Positions 14,021 through 25,122 of a stretch of 64,000 nucleotides of DNA are shown piece by piece. The first letter of the stretch is position 1; each line of letters opens with the position of its first letter. The position numbers and the translations under genes were made by a program. The stretch lies in the NCBI RefSeq assembly GCF_964340395.1, contig NC_135564.1, forward strand, positions 3,573,861 through 3,637,860, read 5' to 3'. This DNA is from Glandiceps talaboti (taxonomy: Eukaryota > Hemichordata > Enteropneusta > Spengelidae). Under the pieces are notes generated by a model. It was not told the origin of the DNA. It was given only the letters and a program-made list of their open reading frames with translations, and ran no database searches.

Positions 14021-15253
14021 TATACGTGTCTCGCTGGAGAGAACAGTGCTCGATGCAAATATTAGCAGCAGAGCATTATAGACTTAATTCAAAAGAATAA
14101 GGTTGTAATAACTCGTTACTCAGAGTTTCACGCTTCGAGGTTGTCGAAGATCACATCAAAACAGTACAGGGTAGCAGTGAAAAAGTAGATAGGGTCGGGT
14201 GACCGGAACTAAACAATTTTTTATCGACCTAAACAATATAAACAACTGTTATTCCTTCTAAGTTGTCTTAGTATATTAATGAGATGAAAGACTGATGATC
14301 TTTCACTTCGTGCGTGTGTTAATATAAAGGTGTGTTTTCTGTGAGTTCATTGCAATAGGGAACTTGCAATCCAAACTGAGCATACTCAGATGCGAAGGAC
14401 TATGGGATTATCTGTGGTTATCGTATTACCTAATCTGGAGCTACCGATAAAATAAACCTCCCACAAAGGTCAGGGTGACTATGAATTAATCGTTTGTGGT
14501 TACAAACAATGTAAAATTATTGTTTACAATACTATTTGATTAGTATTTATTATAACATTTCCATGATGCAACATTCAACTTGGCGGGTTTGCAAGTTTCC
14601 TATTGACAAGAAAAGATAGAACTTTCAAAATTCCTATTTCTTCTTATTCGGACGTAATATCATGAGACAATCTTATAAAAAATACAGAGAAAGAGTTATT
14701 GGTTACAATCAATATCCTGTGTGTCTACATTTGCATTAGTCATTAACTCCAAGAGATATTCATTTTTTTTTAAAATAGTTGTAATGTGATGATTTAGCTA
14801 AAGTTTTTTTTTTTTTGTTCTGTGTAGATGATGTTGTGATACTGATGTAGTGTCACAACCACTCGTTAAATTGTTGTATTGCTAAATGATTTATTATATC
14901 TTTGTTTGTAGATATATGGCATTGACATTCCATGGAGACAGTAGTGACGAGCTTATAGCGCAAGTAAGTATCAATATCAGAAACATAACGAGATGGGTAT
15001 GTGTGTGTGTATGTATGTATGTACGTATGTACGTAAGTACATTTGTATGTATGTATGTATGTATGTATGTATGTATGTATGTATGTATGTATGTATGTAT
15101 GTATGTATGCATGTATGTATGTATGCAAGTATGTATGTATGTATGTATGTATGTATGTATGTATGTATGTATGTATGTATGTATGCATGTATGCATGCAT
15201 GTATGCATGTATGTATGTATGTATGTATGTATGTATGTATGTATGTATGTATG

Positions 15254-15284
<31 letters not shown>

Positions 15285-18200
15285 ATGTATGTATGTATGT
15301 ATGTATGTATGTATGTATGTATGTATGTGTGTGTGTGTGTGAATGTGTGTCTGTATGTATGTATGTATGTATGTATGTATGTATGTATGTATGTATGTAT
15401 GTATGTATGTATGTATGTATGTATGTATGGCATGGCAAGCGTATTGAGAATTATATGATATTTCAGTTGCAATATTGAAATACAGTCATGTGTAAATGTA
15501 CTCTGATAACCCTGCCAAAATGAGTATGAGTAAAGACTGAGCAGGGCAGCTTCACAGATCACATATTTGAAGTGATGAAGAATTTCTGCTGAATAAAATA
15601 GTGCTGGAAATGTTATTGCTTTGGGAATTTATGACTAGACCATCGGTAAGTCGTTTGTGTGTTAACATTGTTGGAATGACCATTTAATGAATAAGTCGTT
15701 AAATAACTGTCTGTCTGATTTAAGTAAACTTTTCATTAATACTTTACTTTTACATTTTCTCTCCTAGACGTGGTATAGTGGTGAAACCTACCATGGAGCT
15801 CCCTTTGCGTTGAATGTCTTGAATAATGCCATACTTCGAGCACACATAGATGATAAAATTCATGGTGACCCATCAACTTACGGCATTACAACAATTTCCC
15901 ATCCGATTGATAAAACTATGATACCTACATTGATAGCATACCGGTAAGTTTGCTAACGGCTGTTTCACAGTCAATGCTTTACTAAAGTTGCACTAGCGAT
16001 AAAACTATAAAAAGTTCTCGAACAGGTTTAAAGTAAAAGGAAATAAACTTACAAATAAGTTCTGATGTTCAGTATGGAGATATTAATACGCATATATACT
16101 TTGCGTTTCTGACACTACGTATACGTTTTACAAACGCTATATGTTACAGGCATTACAAATCGCCACATCCCATCAGAGTCAAGGAAACACATTGTAGTTT
16201 ATATTAACATAGTACAATGGACACCTCAAATTCTCTTCTCTAGCATACCAAAGCACCCTTACAATAACTGCAATAGTAGTGCGATTACATCAACTTTACG
16301 AAATGTTTAGGACCCTCGATGTTCTGTATTGCCAAACATTAGCTGTTATCATATCACCATATTGTAATATACACACAAACCAAAACCGACAGGCCTACCA
16401 GCGGTGAACTCTGAAAAGTAAAGAAACAAACTTGTGCTAAAATCCCCTTGGAGATGAGTTGTACAAGCAGACACTCAACAAGATCATTCTGTACCCATTT
16501 ATTGAGCTATATATTAGAGCTATATATATTACTCTATATCATTAAAACCATACATTTTGAGTGCACTAATATAAAGTTTTAAAAGAGCGTGTTTCCGACA
16601 CATTTTCGGGCTGAAAAGGTGTTATGGTATATGTATGTATGTATGTATGCATGTCTCATTATTGTTTTTATTTCTATTATTCTTTAAATTATAGACGTAC
16701 AGGAGATATTATGAACGGTGGAATTGCATTCACTTTCATCATATCTTTGTTAGTGTCGAGTGTAGTTATAAATGTGATATTCGAAAAGACAAGTAAGTCA
16801 AAGGACATGCAGCTATTGTACGGTGTTGATGTAAAAATGTATTGGGCTGCTAACTTCATTTGGGATATGGTAAGTGACTTTACATAATAATAAACACATA
16901 TTCGAAATACTCTATTGATTTACGCATAGCCTTATATTTTATCAAAAGTGTATTTACCAGAAGAGCTAATGATAGTTATATTTAAATAATAATATAGTGT
17001 ACTAAGTGGTTTGAAGATTTGAGATGAATGACAAGACATTGAATTTTATTTATCTCCCTATTTCGTATGATCTCTCTATACGTACGCAGTTTATATACAC
17101 ACTTTCGATCGCTGGCGTTCTAACCATTGCAGTGTTATTCGAAGACCACCCTTACATAATTTACAATACAATGGAAAAAATGGTTTGGCTCTTTGGTATG
17201 TATGGGTAAGTTGAATTATAGTTCTTCTGTTGTGATTGAATTGATTGTCATGAACATACATACATACATACATACATACATACATACATACATACATACA
17301 TACATACATACATACATACATACATACATACATACATACATACATACATACGAACTTTACACTGACATTTCATGTTAGGTCATGATTCAAATTATCTTAC
17401 CTCGTGGAGAAATCTTGTATTCTTGTACCAAACTTTTCATTTATTTAGTATAACACGCAGCATAAATGGCGACTATGTCTTACTGTATGCTACAAATTAT
17501 AAAAATATTTACGTTAATAGTAACATAAATTAAAAAGGATCGGAAAGACTTAGAAGAGAAAGTGAACAGATGTTCAAGTCATCAATTTCCCATTCACTTG
17601 ACACCTGCAGCAATGTCTTTCGTCCACTTCCACTGAAGAAGTTAATCATTGTCTATCGATGAATGAGGTTTATGTTGATTTATAGTTGTCGTCTATTCAT
17701 ACTTATATGATGACGTCATACTTACGTTCGCATATCGTCAGTTTTTCTTGCAATGAAAGCCTTATATTATGTTTTGGTGAAACTTTTCAAAGATGTTGTG
17801 AGCGTTTCAAAGTTTGGGTTGTAAGGTATTTTAGTATGGGCTGTTTGGGTCTCAGTTTAGGACGTGCGGCATCACGTGAGGACCATTACAATACAAAGTG
17901 TCTTTAATTTGCACACAGATGGTGTACAGTGCCAAGTTTATATGTGATATCGTTGGCATTCAGTGATTCCAGCCGAGGTTACTTGTCTTTGGCAACTATG
18001 AATTTTATAATTACGATAACTGCCATGACATTTCAAACCGGGACAGAACATTTTCCTTATAGTGTGGTAAGGAGACTACTGTATTTCCCTCTGAATAAGT
18101 TATGATTCGCACACAGATTTATACAATGAGTTTACGTAAAAACAAAAACTTAAACTGGTTTTTAAGGTAACATGCCATGTAACGCCCTATATATGTCTAC

Positions 18201-18330
18201 GTTATCCAGAAAATATTTTGTTAAATATCGAATTGTCAATTTTGCACACCGAAATGATGACGATGATGATGATGATGATGATGACGATGACGATGACGAT
18301 GATGATGATGATGACGATGACGATGATGAC

Positions 18331-18369
<39 letters not shown>

Positions 18370-18382
18370 CATGATGATGATC

Positions 18383-18426
<44 letters not shown>

Positions 18427-18439
18427 CATGATGATGATC

Positions 18440-18479
<40 letters not shown>

Positions 18480-19953
18480 CAACGATTTTCTTACTTTCAG
18501 CCATTTACACCCGCTTCTTTGAATAATTTATTGATGCTTATTCCGACATACTCTCTTCATCGTGGTTTATTCATATCAAAATGCCAGTACAATTTGGAAG
18601 TCTTCAATAGCTCAATGGGTAAGATTTCACTCACTTTTGCACTTCACAGAGTATGTTTTTTCCTGCACGCCTTTTGAATCCAAAAATACTAATATCTTAC
18701 ATTGCATGATGTGAACTGCAGATTTTCCCAACCATTTTCACATTATCTTTACAATTTGTTCAATAGTGTATGACCTTTGTGGATTCAACAGTGTCACCAT
18801 CTTGCTAATAATAATGTTATATATATTTGTGGTTATCGTAATACCCAATCTGGAGCTACTGATAAAATTAACCTTCCACAATGGTCAGGGTAACTATGAA
18901 TTGATTATTTATGGTTACAAATAATGTATCAACATTGTATACAATACTAATTTATTAGTATTTATAATCGCATTTCCCATGATGCAATATTCAACATGGC
19001 GGGTTTGCAAGTTCCCTATTCTCATTTGTGATATCTAATAGGTATTATTAGGGTAATATTCCACAATGATTTGTAATGTTAGGTTGTCTGTACCAATAAA
19101 ACTGTCATCAATGATTAATTTCTCATTTTATAGATAACATTGATCATACAAGATATCCTAGTAATATTGAATTAATCCCAACCATGTTGAAGGTGATGTT
19201 TATAGAAGGGATTATTGCAATAGTTATTCTGATGATATACGAGTACTGGCCTTTGAACTATCGGATGTAAGTAAAGAAGAGGATTTTAAGTCATGTATAT
19301 CACCATGTGACAATCTTAAAGTAATTGTAACTTGCATGTTTCCTTTCTTATTGAAAATATCAACATTACTGTGAGAAAGGAATGGATCACATTTCCTATC
19401 GCACCATTCTTTAAAATAATACATAATTATACTTTATTTTCACTAGATTAAAATTAAACAACTGAAACGATAAATATTTGAGTGAAACAATTTTGTAAAT
19501 GAGCAGACTTGGAAATGGAGGCAAAAATAGTTGACAAAACAACTAATCGAGTTTGATCTCAATTAATGAAGAAAATTAGATAATATGTACAAATTTACAG
19601 CAGGACAAACTTACAAATAATAATGAAACAGACCATGATACAGAAGTTATAATGTGTGATGATAATTTTCAAGCAAACCTTTTACCCATCCTTGTGGGAC
19701 ATATTTTCGAAAATTGATACTTCCAGTCCAATAAATATAATATTAATTTCTATTGAAGCAATTGTAACTGGCATATTTAAGTTTCTTATTTCACGTAAAA
19801 AAGGTGGTGTTCCATATTCGTTCTCATTGTTTATTACAGGAAGAAAGATGTTATAGATTCGGATTTCGACGTACGTTTGAAACAATCAAGCGGGGAGAAT
19901 AAAAGTCTTATAGTTCGGAATATTACCAAGGTAATACTTTTTATAAGTATATA

Positions 19954-20008
<55 letters not shown>

Positions 20009-22839
20009 ATATATATTAAATATATGTTATAGATTTGCTATATATAATACGTATATGTGTCTATATGTAATATTATATATAAAATATTGTACTAATAATA
20101 ACAATATTACATAATATGTATAATATGCATGTACTCAAATAGAATTCCGCAGAAGAAATAGATTGAGATTTATCAATCAATCAAGCATACCTAGAATATG
20201 GTTGAAGATTTCAACATAATGTCATAATTGATTACATTATTCAGCAGACCTATAAGAAATCTTCCCTTGTAAAACTAAGGAATTGCCAACAATTACAATT
20301 GTAGAAAGCTGGATAGAGAATCCTCGACGGGTTTTGTGTTTCCTAATTGATTTGAAGTCTTAGTTTTGGGTAAAGAATAATGTGTTATTGGTATTCCTAG
20401 TATTGATGTATAGTTAATTTGGTGATATGCGATTTGTGTAATGAGGCAAACTTCCATACCATGACCTTAAGTATGTACCTAGCATGTTTATATTTCTTGC
20501 AGATTTATAGACCTAGACGCAATGTTGATTTTGTGGCTGCAAATTGTGTCTCGTTTTATGTTCAACGAGGCGAGGTAAGAGTTCAGGAGTTTCAATATTT
20601 ACCTCTGTATCACCCAACAATTATTTTTGACATACTTTGTAACGTTTCCTTTTACAAACGCTGTAAACAAAATAAGATTTGTGTTAGACTGTACAGAGAG
20701 ATTATGTTGTCGATCTAATACTAATTGTTGAGATAGCTGCCCTGTAATTTTACGCGTACGCCTCCACATTAGGTATTACGATAACCACAGATAAACCCAT
20801 AGTCCTTTGCGTCTGAGCATGCTCAGTCTGGATTGCAAGTTCCCTATTCATAACGATCTTGTTTGTATGCTGCGATGGGAGGAGTGTATTTATATGAAAC
20901 TTTTGACTAGATATTCACATAGCTCTGTTATATGTTTTATGATAGTGTTTGGGCTTAATTGGACACAATGGTTCAGGGAAGACTACGACTCTAGAGATGG
21001 TAACTGGGTTTACAAGTGTAACAAGTGGAGAGATCTACATTAATAGTGATAGGTAAGTCTACGCTAATCAAACCACACTGTTCAATGTTAAGAGTAGAAA
21101 GAATTATCATTACATTACATAGTTACATAGTTCCATTCTGACAGTTAGGCCCTCCTAAGTCTCCGACATCAGAATTCAATAGATTCTAGGTTGGTTGCAC
21201 ACACACAATAATCCTAGTATGAAATATCAGCTTCTGGATTCCTTCCCAATGAGTGTCACCTCTTTCAAATGTTTAGAGGGTTCCTATAGTATCAATGCTT
21301 GGTGGAAGTTTAGTAATTATTCAAGTTGGTGTTTTTAAGATTCTTGAGAACAAAGTTTGTTAAATTGTTCTTCATTGCGTATCCATTGTGAAGTAAATTA
21401 GGAACGACAGAGATTGTAAGTTATTTGATTTCTCTTGGTATAAGTCTCCGTTCGCAAATAACGCCATTGAATTTAAAAGAATGGAATATTTCTCTTATTC
21501 TGTGTACAATGATCAATTTCAGAACACGTGATGTTGAAGTATTGTACCGCCTCAATAACCATAGCCATATAAGGCAAAGAATGGGTTATTGTCCACAGTT
21601 TGATGCCCTATTTGAAGAGTTAACGCCGAAGGAACATTTCACTTTTTACGGAAAGCTGCAGAATATTCCAAAGAACGCGGTGAAAACGGTAGGTATAAGC
21701 TTACTTTTTCCTTGGAGATTATGTTGATAGTAGTCATATTGTTGAACAGTATTTGAAGAATAGAAAACTAAGCATAAAGGGAATATAATTTGAACAGTTA
21801 AGATATACTTAAAGCATGCTACCTATCAAATATGTTAATTTTTAAAGACAATCCAGATATCATACTTTTGGGGTCTTGTGTAAGTTGACATAATTAATGA
21901 AAACTCAACAGTTTTGACACAGTTTTGTTCTGAACATAGATAATAACTTGAGTTACTGTGGTAAAGTTTAATGCGGTCAGTGACCTTTTTCGTGTTTACC
22001 TTCAAGGTCATCAAGTCTACTTTAAATGAATTCTATCTGCAAGATGAAGCTGACAAACCAGTGAAATATCTCAGTGGTGGAAATAGGAGAAAGCTGACCG
22101 CTGCATTGGCATTCTACGGAGACAAATCCATCGTGATCCTTGTAAGTCAAATATCTGCTATATCAGACTTCTGCAATGAAGCATTTTGGGAAGTGAAATA
22201 AGTCAATGACATAACAAATTGAGTCTTCTGAATCCTACAATGCGATTCAAACATCATTACGTCTTGTGCAAACCCAATTTTTGGTATAAATTTCGAATAA
22301 TTGAACATTTTCAAGGTAGATTTCCTTAAAATGCAAAGAACATAATATATTTAAATTACTATATTTAGATTAATCTTTTTAGAAAATACTTCTAGTAATA
22401 CTTGAACGTTTTCAAGATGATCATTGAAATGCAAATAACGAGCTATCTACAAATTGCTGTAATTCAAAGAAAAATGTAAACCAATCTGTTTATAACTTCA
22501 TCAATAACACCTGAAAAGTGCTTTGGTGATTATTTGATATTATTATCATTATTTAATATGCATTATCACTACTGACAGCTCATATCGTTTTTCATTTCAA
22601 GGATGAAGTAACCAATAATATGGATCCATGGAATCAGAGAATGATGTGGAACATTATAAAAAAGAAGAAGGCAGCTGGTGTAAGCATTATTATGACTACA
22701 CATAGGTAAGTATGTCAGCATCAGTGGATAACAACTTTATGTTTGTATGTATGTATGTATGTATGTATGTATGTATGTATGTATGTATGTATGTATGTAT
22801 GTATGTATGTATGTATGTATGTATGTATGTATGTATGTA

Positions 22840-22892
<53 letters not shown>

Positions 22893-22930
22893 ATGTATGT
22901 ATGTATGTATGTATGTATGGTATCTATCTA

Positions 22931-23021
<91 letters not shown>

Positions 23022-23397
23022 CCCTTTTCATGGATCTTCTTCCTCCACAGTCTTGGAGAGTGTGAAAGGTTATGTGATAGGTTGGTAATGCTGAAGAATG
23101 GAGTTATAAATCGCCAGGGCAGCTTGCAAGAATTCAAGCATAACTTCAATGGAAAGTTCATCGTCGACATATTTTCATCTGAAGCAAAACTGCCCATGCT
23201 ATATACCCTACTGAATGAATCGTTCCAACCCAAAGTTTACCAGGTATCTATCATTCAGTACAATTCTACCATACGTTTAGTTATAGACAATACAAGATAC
23301 AACACTAACTGAAGACTTATCATCCGTTCATCTAGCTATCCATACATACGTACATCCACCGTTCTATTCATACATCCGCATGTATCAAACCGTTCCT

Positions 23398-23452
<55 letters not shown>

Positions 23453-24021
23453 TGCATGCATGCATACATACATACATACATACATACATACATACATACA
23501 TACATACATGCATACATACATACACACATACACACATACACACATACATACATACATACATACATACATACATGCATACATACATACACACATACACACA
23601 TACACACATACATAATACGGAAATGTTTTAAATGTATGGTATGTTTTAATTCAGATAAGACCCACTGATCCAGTCCAGCTTGAGGTAGATTCAAGTGTTG
23701 TTAATTTTGAAGAATTGAGGAAGCGCCTGCAAAACATGGCAAGGACTGGTGTTATAGAAGATTTTACATTTCAAGAACATTCTTTGGAAGAGGTAAGTGG
23801 ACGATCCACTATGAGTTTACGAACTTTTTACAGAGTTTATCATTTTTGAAATTGCTTCATACTTTGATGACGACCGTATTTAAAGACAAAACTATTTCTA
23901 TTGAAAAAATGGCAACAAACATTTATGTTTCACTGGTGGAAATTTAACTGTTGCGGTGGACTCGTTGGTACTAACTTTTCAACCAATACACACAAGGAAG
24001 CTCTCAACTTATAAAATAGTG

Positions 24022-24076
<55 letters not shown>

Positions 24077-24275
24077 CGTTAATTATATTATTACTCAACT
24101 TTCAGGTCAATTATCAATCTTTCTAGGTCAATAAATACTTCTAGTCAACTTTAGCTAGGTCAAACTTATTTTGCTGCCAGTAGTTTGTTGAATATTTCCT
24201 CCTCTTTTCCAGGCATTCATTCAGTTACAAGAAGATGAATACATAGAAAGTATCAAGAAGTACAAAAAGATTTAA
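762..24275 (+). CDS. ABCA-subfamily ABC transporter, ABCA3-like (5'-partial, 32 exons)
   Basis: Full-size ABC transporter that would use ATP to move lipids across a membrane. Exons: 762-1026, 1896-2010, 2327-2517, 3076-3226, 4067-4274, 4818-4934, 6190-6257, 6732-6841, 7154-7267, 8194-8274, 8853-9049, 9515-9694, 10507-10812, 11301-11378, 12176-12715, 13669-13864, 14912-14963, 15768-15943, 16695-16869, 17090-17205, 17919-18066, 18501-18618, 19134-19266, 19840-19930, 20503-20574, 20946-21052, 21523-21688, 22007-22141, 22602-22705, 23051-23243, 23655-23792, 24213-24275. All have GT-AG borders and matching phases, giving 1633 residues to a TAA at 24273. The order is end of ECD1, TMD1, NBD1, regulatory domain, TMD2 with a short ECD2, NBD2, C-terminal domain. 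The peptide KRFP before TM2 recalls ABCA3 rather than ABCA1. The signal-anchor TM1 and most of ECD1 lie upstream of the window. Subfamily A is secure from the motifs; ABCA3-like is an inference from remembered similarity. Confidence 0.9.
1195..1885 (-). pseudogene. Decayed non-LTR retrotransposon (LINE) reverse transcriptase fragment
   Basis: Reading the minus strand through stops and frameshifts gives pieces of a LINE reverse transcriptase C-terminus. They include a KK.QRRATKL block, an [18 protein letters not shown]-like block, and upstream a LNLDK.KVMYIG block like the NPDKCKVLHIG of CR1/Rex-type elements. It is clearly dead. It sits inside an ABCA intron in antisense, ending just before the acceptor at 1894-1895. 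The family assignment (CR1 or Rex-like) is from memory. Confidence 0.65.
2111..2275 (+). repeat. Microsatellite (ATAC)n-(AC)n in ABCA intron
   Basis: About 80 bases of ATAC units followed by AC units. It lies in the intron between exons 1896-2010 and 2327-2517 and ends about 50 bases before the acceptor. ORFs over it are artefacts. Confidence 0.95.
3386..3886 (+). repeat. Direct tandem duplication, 248-bp unit, two copies
   Basis: The sequence starting TTTGTTGTAAATACGAATAT at 3386 repeats at 3634 and continues to about 3886. I see no difference between the copies by eye. It lies in an ABCA intron, codes for nothing I recognise, and is either a very recent duplication or an assembly artefact. 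Confidence 0.92.
4397..4732 (+). repeat. Compound microsatellite (ATGT)n/(ATGG)n
   Basis: ATGT units with an inner ATGG block at 4444-4483 and ATGC, ACGT and GTGT variants towards the end. It lies in the intron between ABCA exons 4067-4274 and 4818-4934. It creates long spurious ORFs on both strands. Confidence 0.97.
4818..10812 (+). CDS. ABCA exons 6-13: linker, nucleotide-binding domain 1 and regulatory domain
   Basis: Part of the ABCA gene. Exons 4818-4934 and 6190-6257 are the linker. NBD1 spans 6732-9694. Walker A is GCNGAGKST, split by the intron at 6841 just after the motif, with Cys where the family usually has His. The Q-loop is GFCPQ, the signature LSGGMKR, Walker [13 protein letters not shown] and the H-loop TTH, so the site looks catalytically complete. 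The stretch between Walker A and the Q-loop is about ten residues shorter than in vertebrate ABCA proteins. Exon 10507-10812 is the regulatory domain and ends with [10 protein letters not shown], a typical ABCA motif after each NBD. Confidence 0.9.
5164..5217. mobile_element. Short palindromic element, GGTTACCCAGAC family (copy 1)
   Basis: Perfect 19-base arms (TAGTCTCGGTTACCCAGAC at 5164-5182 and its complement at 5199-5217) around a 16-base loop. Related sequences occur at 25123-25197 and 45466-45556, so this is a small dispersed foldback family. It lies in an ABCA intron. Confidence 0.75.
5442..5781. mobile_element. TTAA-flanked foldback MITE (copy 1)
   Basis: The element starts TTAA-AGTGGTCATATGGATGAG and ends with the exact complement followed by TTAA. 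The TTAA duplication is typical of the piggyBac superfamily. The arms continue inward as an imperfect palindrome over most of its 340 bases. There is no coding capacity. Copies also lie at 24476-24829, 34770-35074 and, in part, 49786-49942. This copy is in an ABCA intron. Confidence 0.85.
9820..10117 (+). repeat. Microsatellite (ATGT)n
   Basis: About 300 bases of ATGT with GTGT, ATGC and ACGT interruptions, starting 125 bases after the ABCA donor at 9695. Confidence 0.97.
10240..10333 (+). repeat. Microsatellite (ATCC)n/(AACC)n
   Basis: Alternating ATCC and AACC tetramers in the same ABCA intron as the ATGT array at 9820. Confidence 0.93.
11012..11092. repeat. (TA)n microsatellite
   Basis: About 40 uninterrupted TA units in an ABCA intron; potentially cruciform-forming. 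Confidence 0.97.
11301..19266 (+). CDS. ABCA exons 14-23: second transmembrane domain with short ECD2
   Basis: Part of the ABCA gene. Exon 12176-12715 carries the TM7 entry sequence [14 protein letters not shown], equivalent to the (L)LLKR(F)..(S)RRNKK block of ABCA proteins, and the start of ECD2. Exons 13669-13864, 14912-14963 and 15768-15943 complete ECD2, with [11 protein letters not shown] and YGIT as clear family landmarks. Exons 16695-19266 encode TM8-TM12, including the YGW turn split over the 17205/17919 junction. ECD2 appears shorter than in ABCA1. Exon 15 also encodes about 80 residues before TM7 that have no obvious family counterpart. The introns here hold the largest ATGT arrays of the window. 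Confidence 0.85.
11392..12022 (+). repeat. Long (ATGT)n array, the largest in the window
   Basis: About 630 bases of ATGT with ATGC, GTGT and ATGG variants, beginning only 14 bases after the ABCA donor at 11379. Several ORFs of 150-260 codons cross it in all frames; they are repeat artefacts (poly-MYVC or poly-HTYI). Confidence 0.97.
13882..14232. mobile_element. MITE-like element, GGTTTCGATTAC family (copy 1, split by a TA array)
   Basis: The left end has CGGTTTCGATTAC, CAATTTTAGAATAGGTGG; the right end has GGGTCGGGTGACCGGAAC and CGACCTAAAC. The same end sequences, in the same relative orientation, occur at 37737-38012 and, inverted, at 33313-33688. A (TA)n array of about 85 bases (13935-14018) lies inside. 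There is no coding capacity. Confidence 0.6.
14354..14604. mobile_element. MITE, AATAGGGAACTTGCAA family (copy 1)
   Basis: About 250 bases bounded by AATAGGGAACTTGCAA at the left and TTGCAAGTTTCCTATT at the right, nearly complementary arms. Interior blocks (GTGGTTATCGTATTACC, GGTCAGGGTGACTATGAATT) recur at 18826-19020 and part at 20771-20848. It lies in the ABCA intron before exon 14912-14963. Confidence 0.75.
14999..15428 (+). repeat. Compound microsatellite (ATGT)n/(CTGT)n
   Basis: About 430 bases of ATGT with a CTGT block at 15254-15283, starting 36 bases after the ABCA donor at 14964. All ORFs over it are artefacts. Confidence 0.97.
17256..17352 (+). repeat. Microsatellite (ATAC)n
   Basis: About 24 ATAC units, the complement orientation of the ATGT arrays elsewhere in this gene, 50 bases after the donor at 17206. 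Confidence 0.95.
18254..18482 (+). repeat. Trinucleotide repeat (GAT)n immediately before an ABCA exon
   Basis: About 75 GAT/GAC units with ATC-palindromic interruptions (GATCATGATGATGATCATGATG) in two copies. It ends 18 bases before the exon that starts at 18501, so the array occupies the region where the branch point and polypyrimidine tract would lie. Poly-Asp, poly-Met and poly-Ile ORFs over it are artefacts. Confidence 0.95.
18826..19020. mobile_element. MITE, AATAGGGAACTTGCAA family (copy 2, left end lost)
   Basis: Shares the interior and right end of the element at 14354-14604, including TGGCGGGTTTGCAAGTTCCCTATT. It lies in an ABCA intron. Confidence 0.7.
19840..24275 (+). CDS. ABCA exons 24-32: nucleotide-binding domain 2 and C-terminus
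   Basis: Part of the ABCA gene. Walker A is GHNGSGKTT in exon 20946-21052, the Q-loop YCPQ in 21523-21688, the signature LSGGNRRKL in 22007-22141, Walker [13 protein letters not shown] across the 22141/22602 junction, and the H-loop TTH before 22705. The catalytic Glu is kept, but the Pro after it is Val and the usual TTG/STG before MDP is TNN, which is divergent for an ABCA protein. Exons 23051-23243 and 23655-23792 form the C-terminal regulatory domain, ending in SLEEAF. The last exon has a lysine-rich tail (KKYKKI) and a TAA stop. Confidence 0.88.
20771..20848. mobile_element. MITE, AATAGGGAACTTGCAA family (copy 3, inverted fragment)
   Basis: The complement reads AATAGGGAACTTGCAATCC, then CTGAGCATGCTCAGA, then GTGGTTATCGTAATACC, matching the left 80 bases of the copy at 14354. 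It ends about 100 bases before ABCA exon 20946-21052. Confidence 0.7.
22741..23014 (+). repeat. Compound microsatellite (ATGT)n-(GT)n-(ATGT)n-(TA)n
   Basis: Four adjoining arrays between ABCA exons 22602-22705 and 23051-23243. The TA array ends 37 bases before the acceptor. One ORF in the input runs from this repeat into the true exon; only the part from 23051 is coding. Confidence 0.95.
23399..23614 (+). repeat. Compound microsatellite (CA)n-(CATA)n
   Basis: CA units then CATA units with GCAT and CACA variants in the ABCA intron 23244-23654. Confidence 0.95.
24024..24075 (+). repeat. (GT)n microsatellite
   Basis: About 25 GT units in the last ABCA intron. Confidence 0.95.
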
Positions 24276-24420
24276 AACAATTGAAAGAATTTCTATGTTT
24301 CAACCCTACATACAATGGGATTATTTGGGTGCGTACATGGTGACGTGTGACAGATATGAAGACGAAAATAATACATTGAGGTGACTTTCATTTGATTGCT
24401 AGCTAACGGACACATCTCAA

Positions 24421-24426
24421 AATAAA
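24421..24426 (+). promoter_or_regulatory. Candidate polyadenylation signal of the ABCA gene
   Basis: AATAAA lies 146 bases after the ABCA stop codon and about 50 bases before a foldback element. It is the first perfect hexamer after the stop, so it is the likely 3' processing signal. This is inferred from position only. Confidence 0.5.
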
Positions 24427-24475
24427 TCTACTCACATTTTCTACCAGTTGTCTGTAATGGGTAGCATTTTGTTTG

Positions 24476-24829
24476 TTAAAGTGGCCATATGGATGAGAAT
24501 TTGGTATTTATTTTGGATTTTTATTTGATAAAACAGCTTCACTGTGTTTTTATACTTGAAAAAATAATGCGAAATAGCATATACCAAGTCCATGTTCATA
24601 ACTCAATACATTGCAAAAAGATGGAAAAAGTGTAAAAAGTTTGTTATTGTATGTACAATAACAAACATTTTACACATTGTTTAATGTTTTGCTGTTTATT
24701 GAGTTATGAACATAGACTTAGTATATGTTATTTCACATTATTTTTTCAAGTAGAAAAACATAGGAAAGCTGTTTTATCAAATAAAAATCCAAAATAAATA
24801 CCAAATTCTCATCCATATGGCCACTTTAA
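24476..24829. mobile_element. TTAA-flanked foldback MITE (copy 2, best preserved)
   Basis: A 354-base near-perfect palindrome. The left end is TTAAAGTGGCCATATGGATGAG and the right end is the exact complement followed by TTAA. The arms pair inward through the AAAACAGCTTTC-like and TTGAGTTATGAACAT blocks to a centre near 24652 (GTTATTGTATGTACAATAAC). It lies about 50 bases past the ABCA polyadenylation signal. A piggyBac-type origin is inferred from the TTAA target. Confidence 0.88.
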
Positions 24830-25122
24830 TGACTTTCATATTCACTTCTTTTTTTTTAAATCCTGGTAAAGTGTTCCATATTCGAATATATGCATTGTAT
24901 AATTTGGTATGTAAATTAAGTATAGTATAGCAATTTACATTATGGCAAATTTTAAATGTAACAATTCTTTGAAATACATCGTTATGTTTTCTTATCTAAT
25001 CTTTCCATGCTAATTTGGGGATAATATAACTTAAAAGTTTTGAATTTTGAAAATTTAGAAAGAATGATTTTATTGGAGGGACTTTCAATTGTCACACGAC
25101 TTTCGGTCACTGTATTTTAAAG

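Noticed and set aside
18172-18526. Poly-Asp, poly-Met and poly-Ile ORFs
   Set aside because: Translations of the GAT array in an ABCA intron; the real exon starts at 18501.
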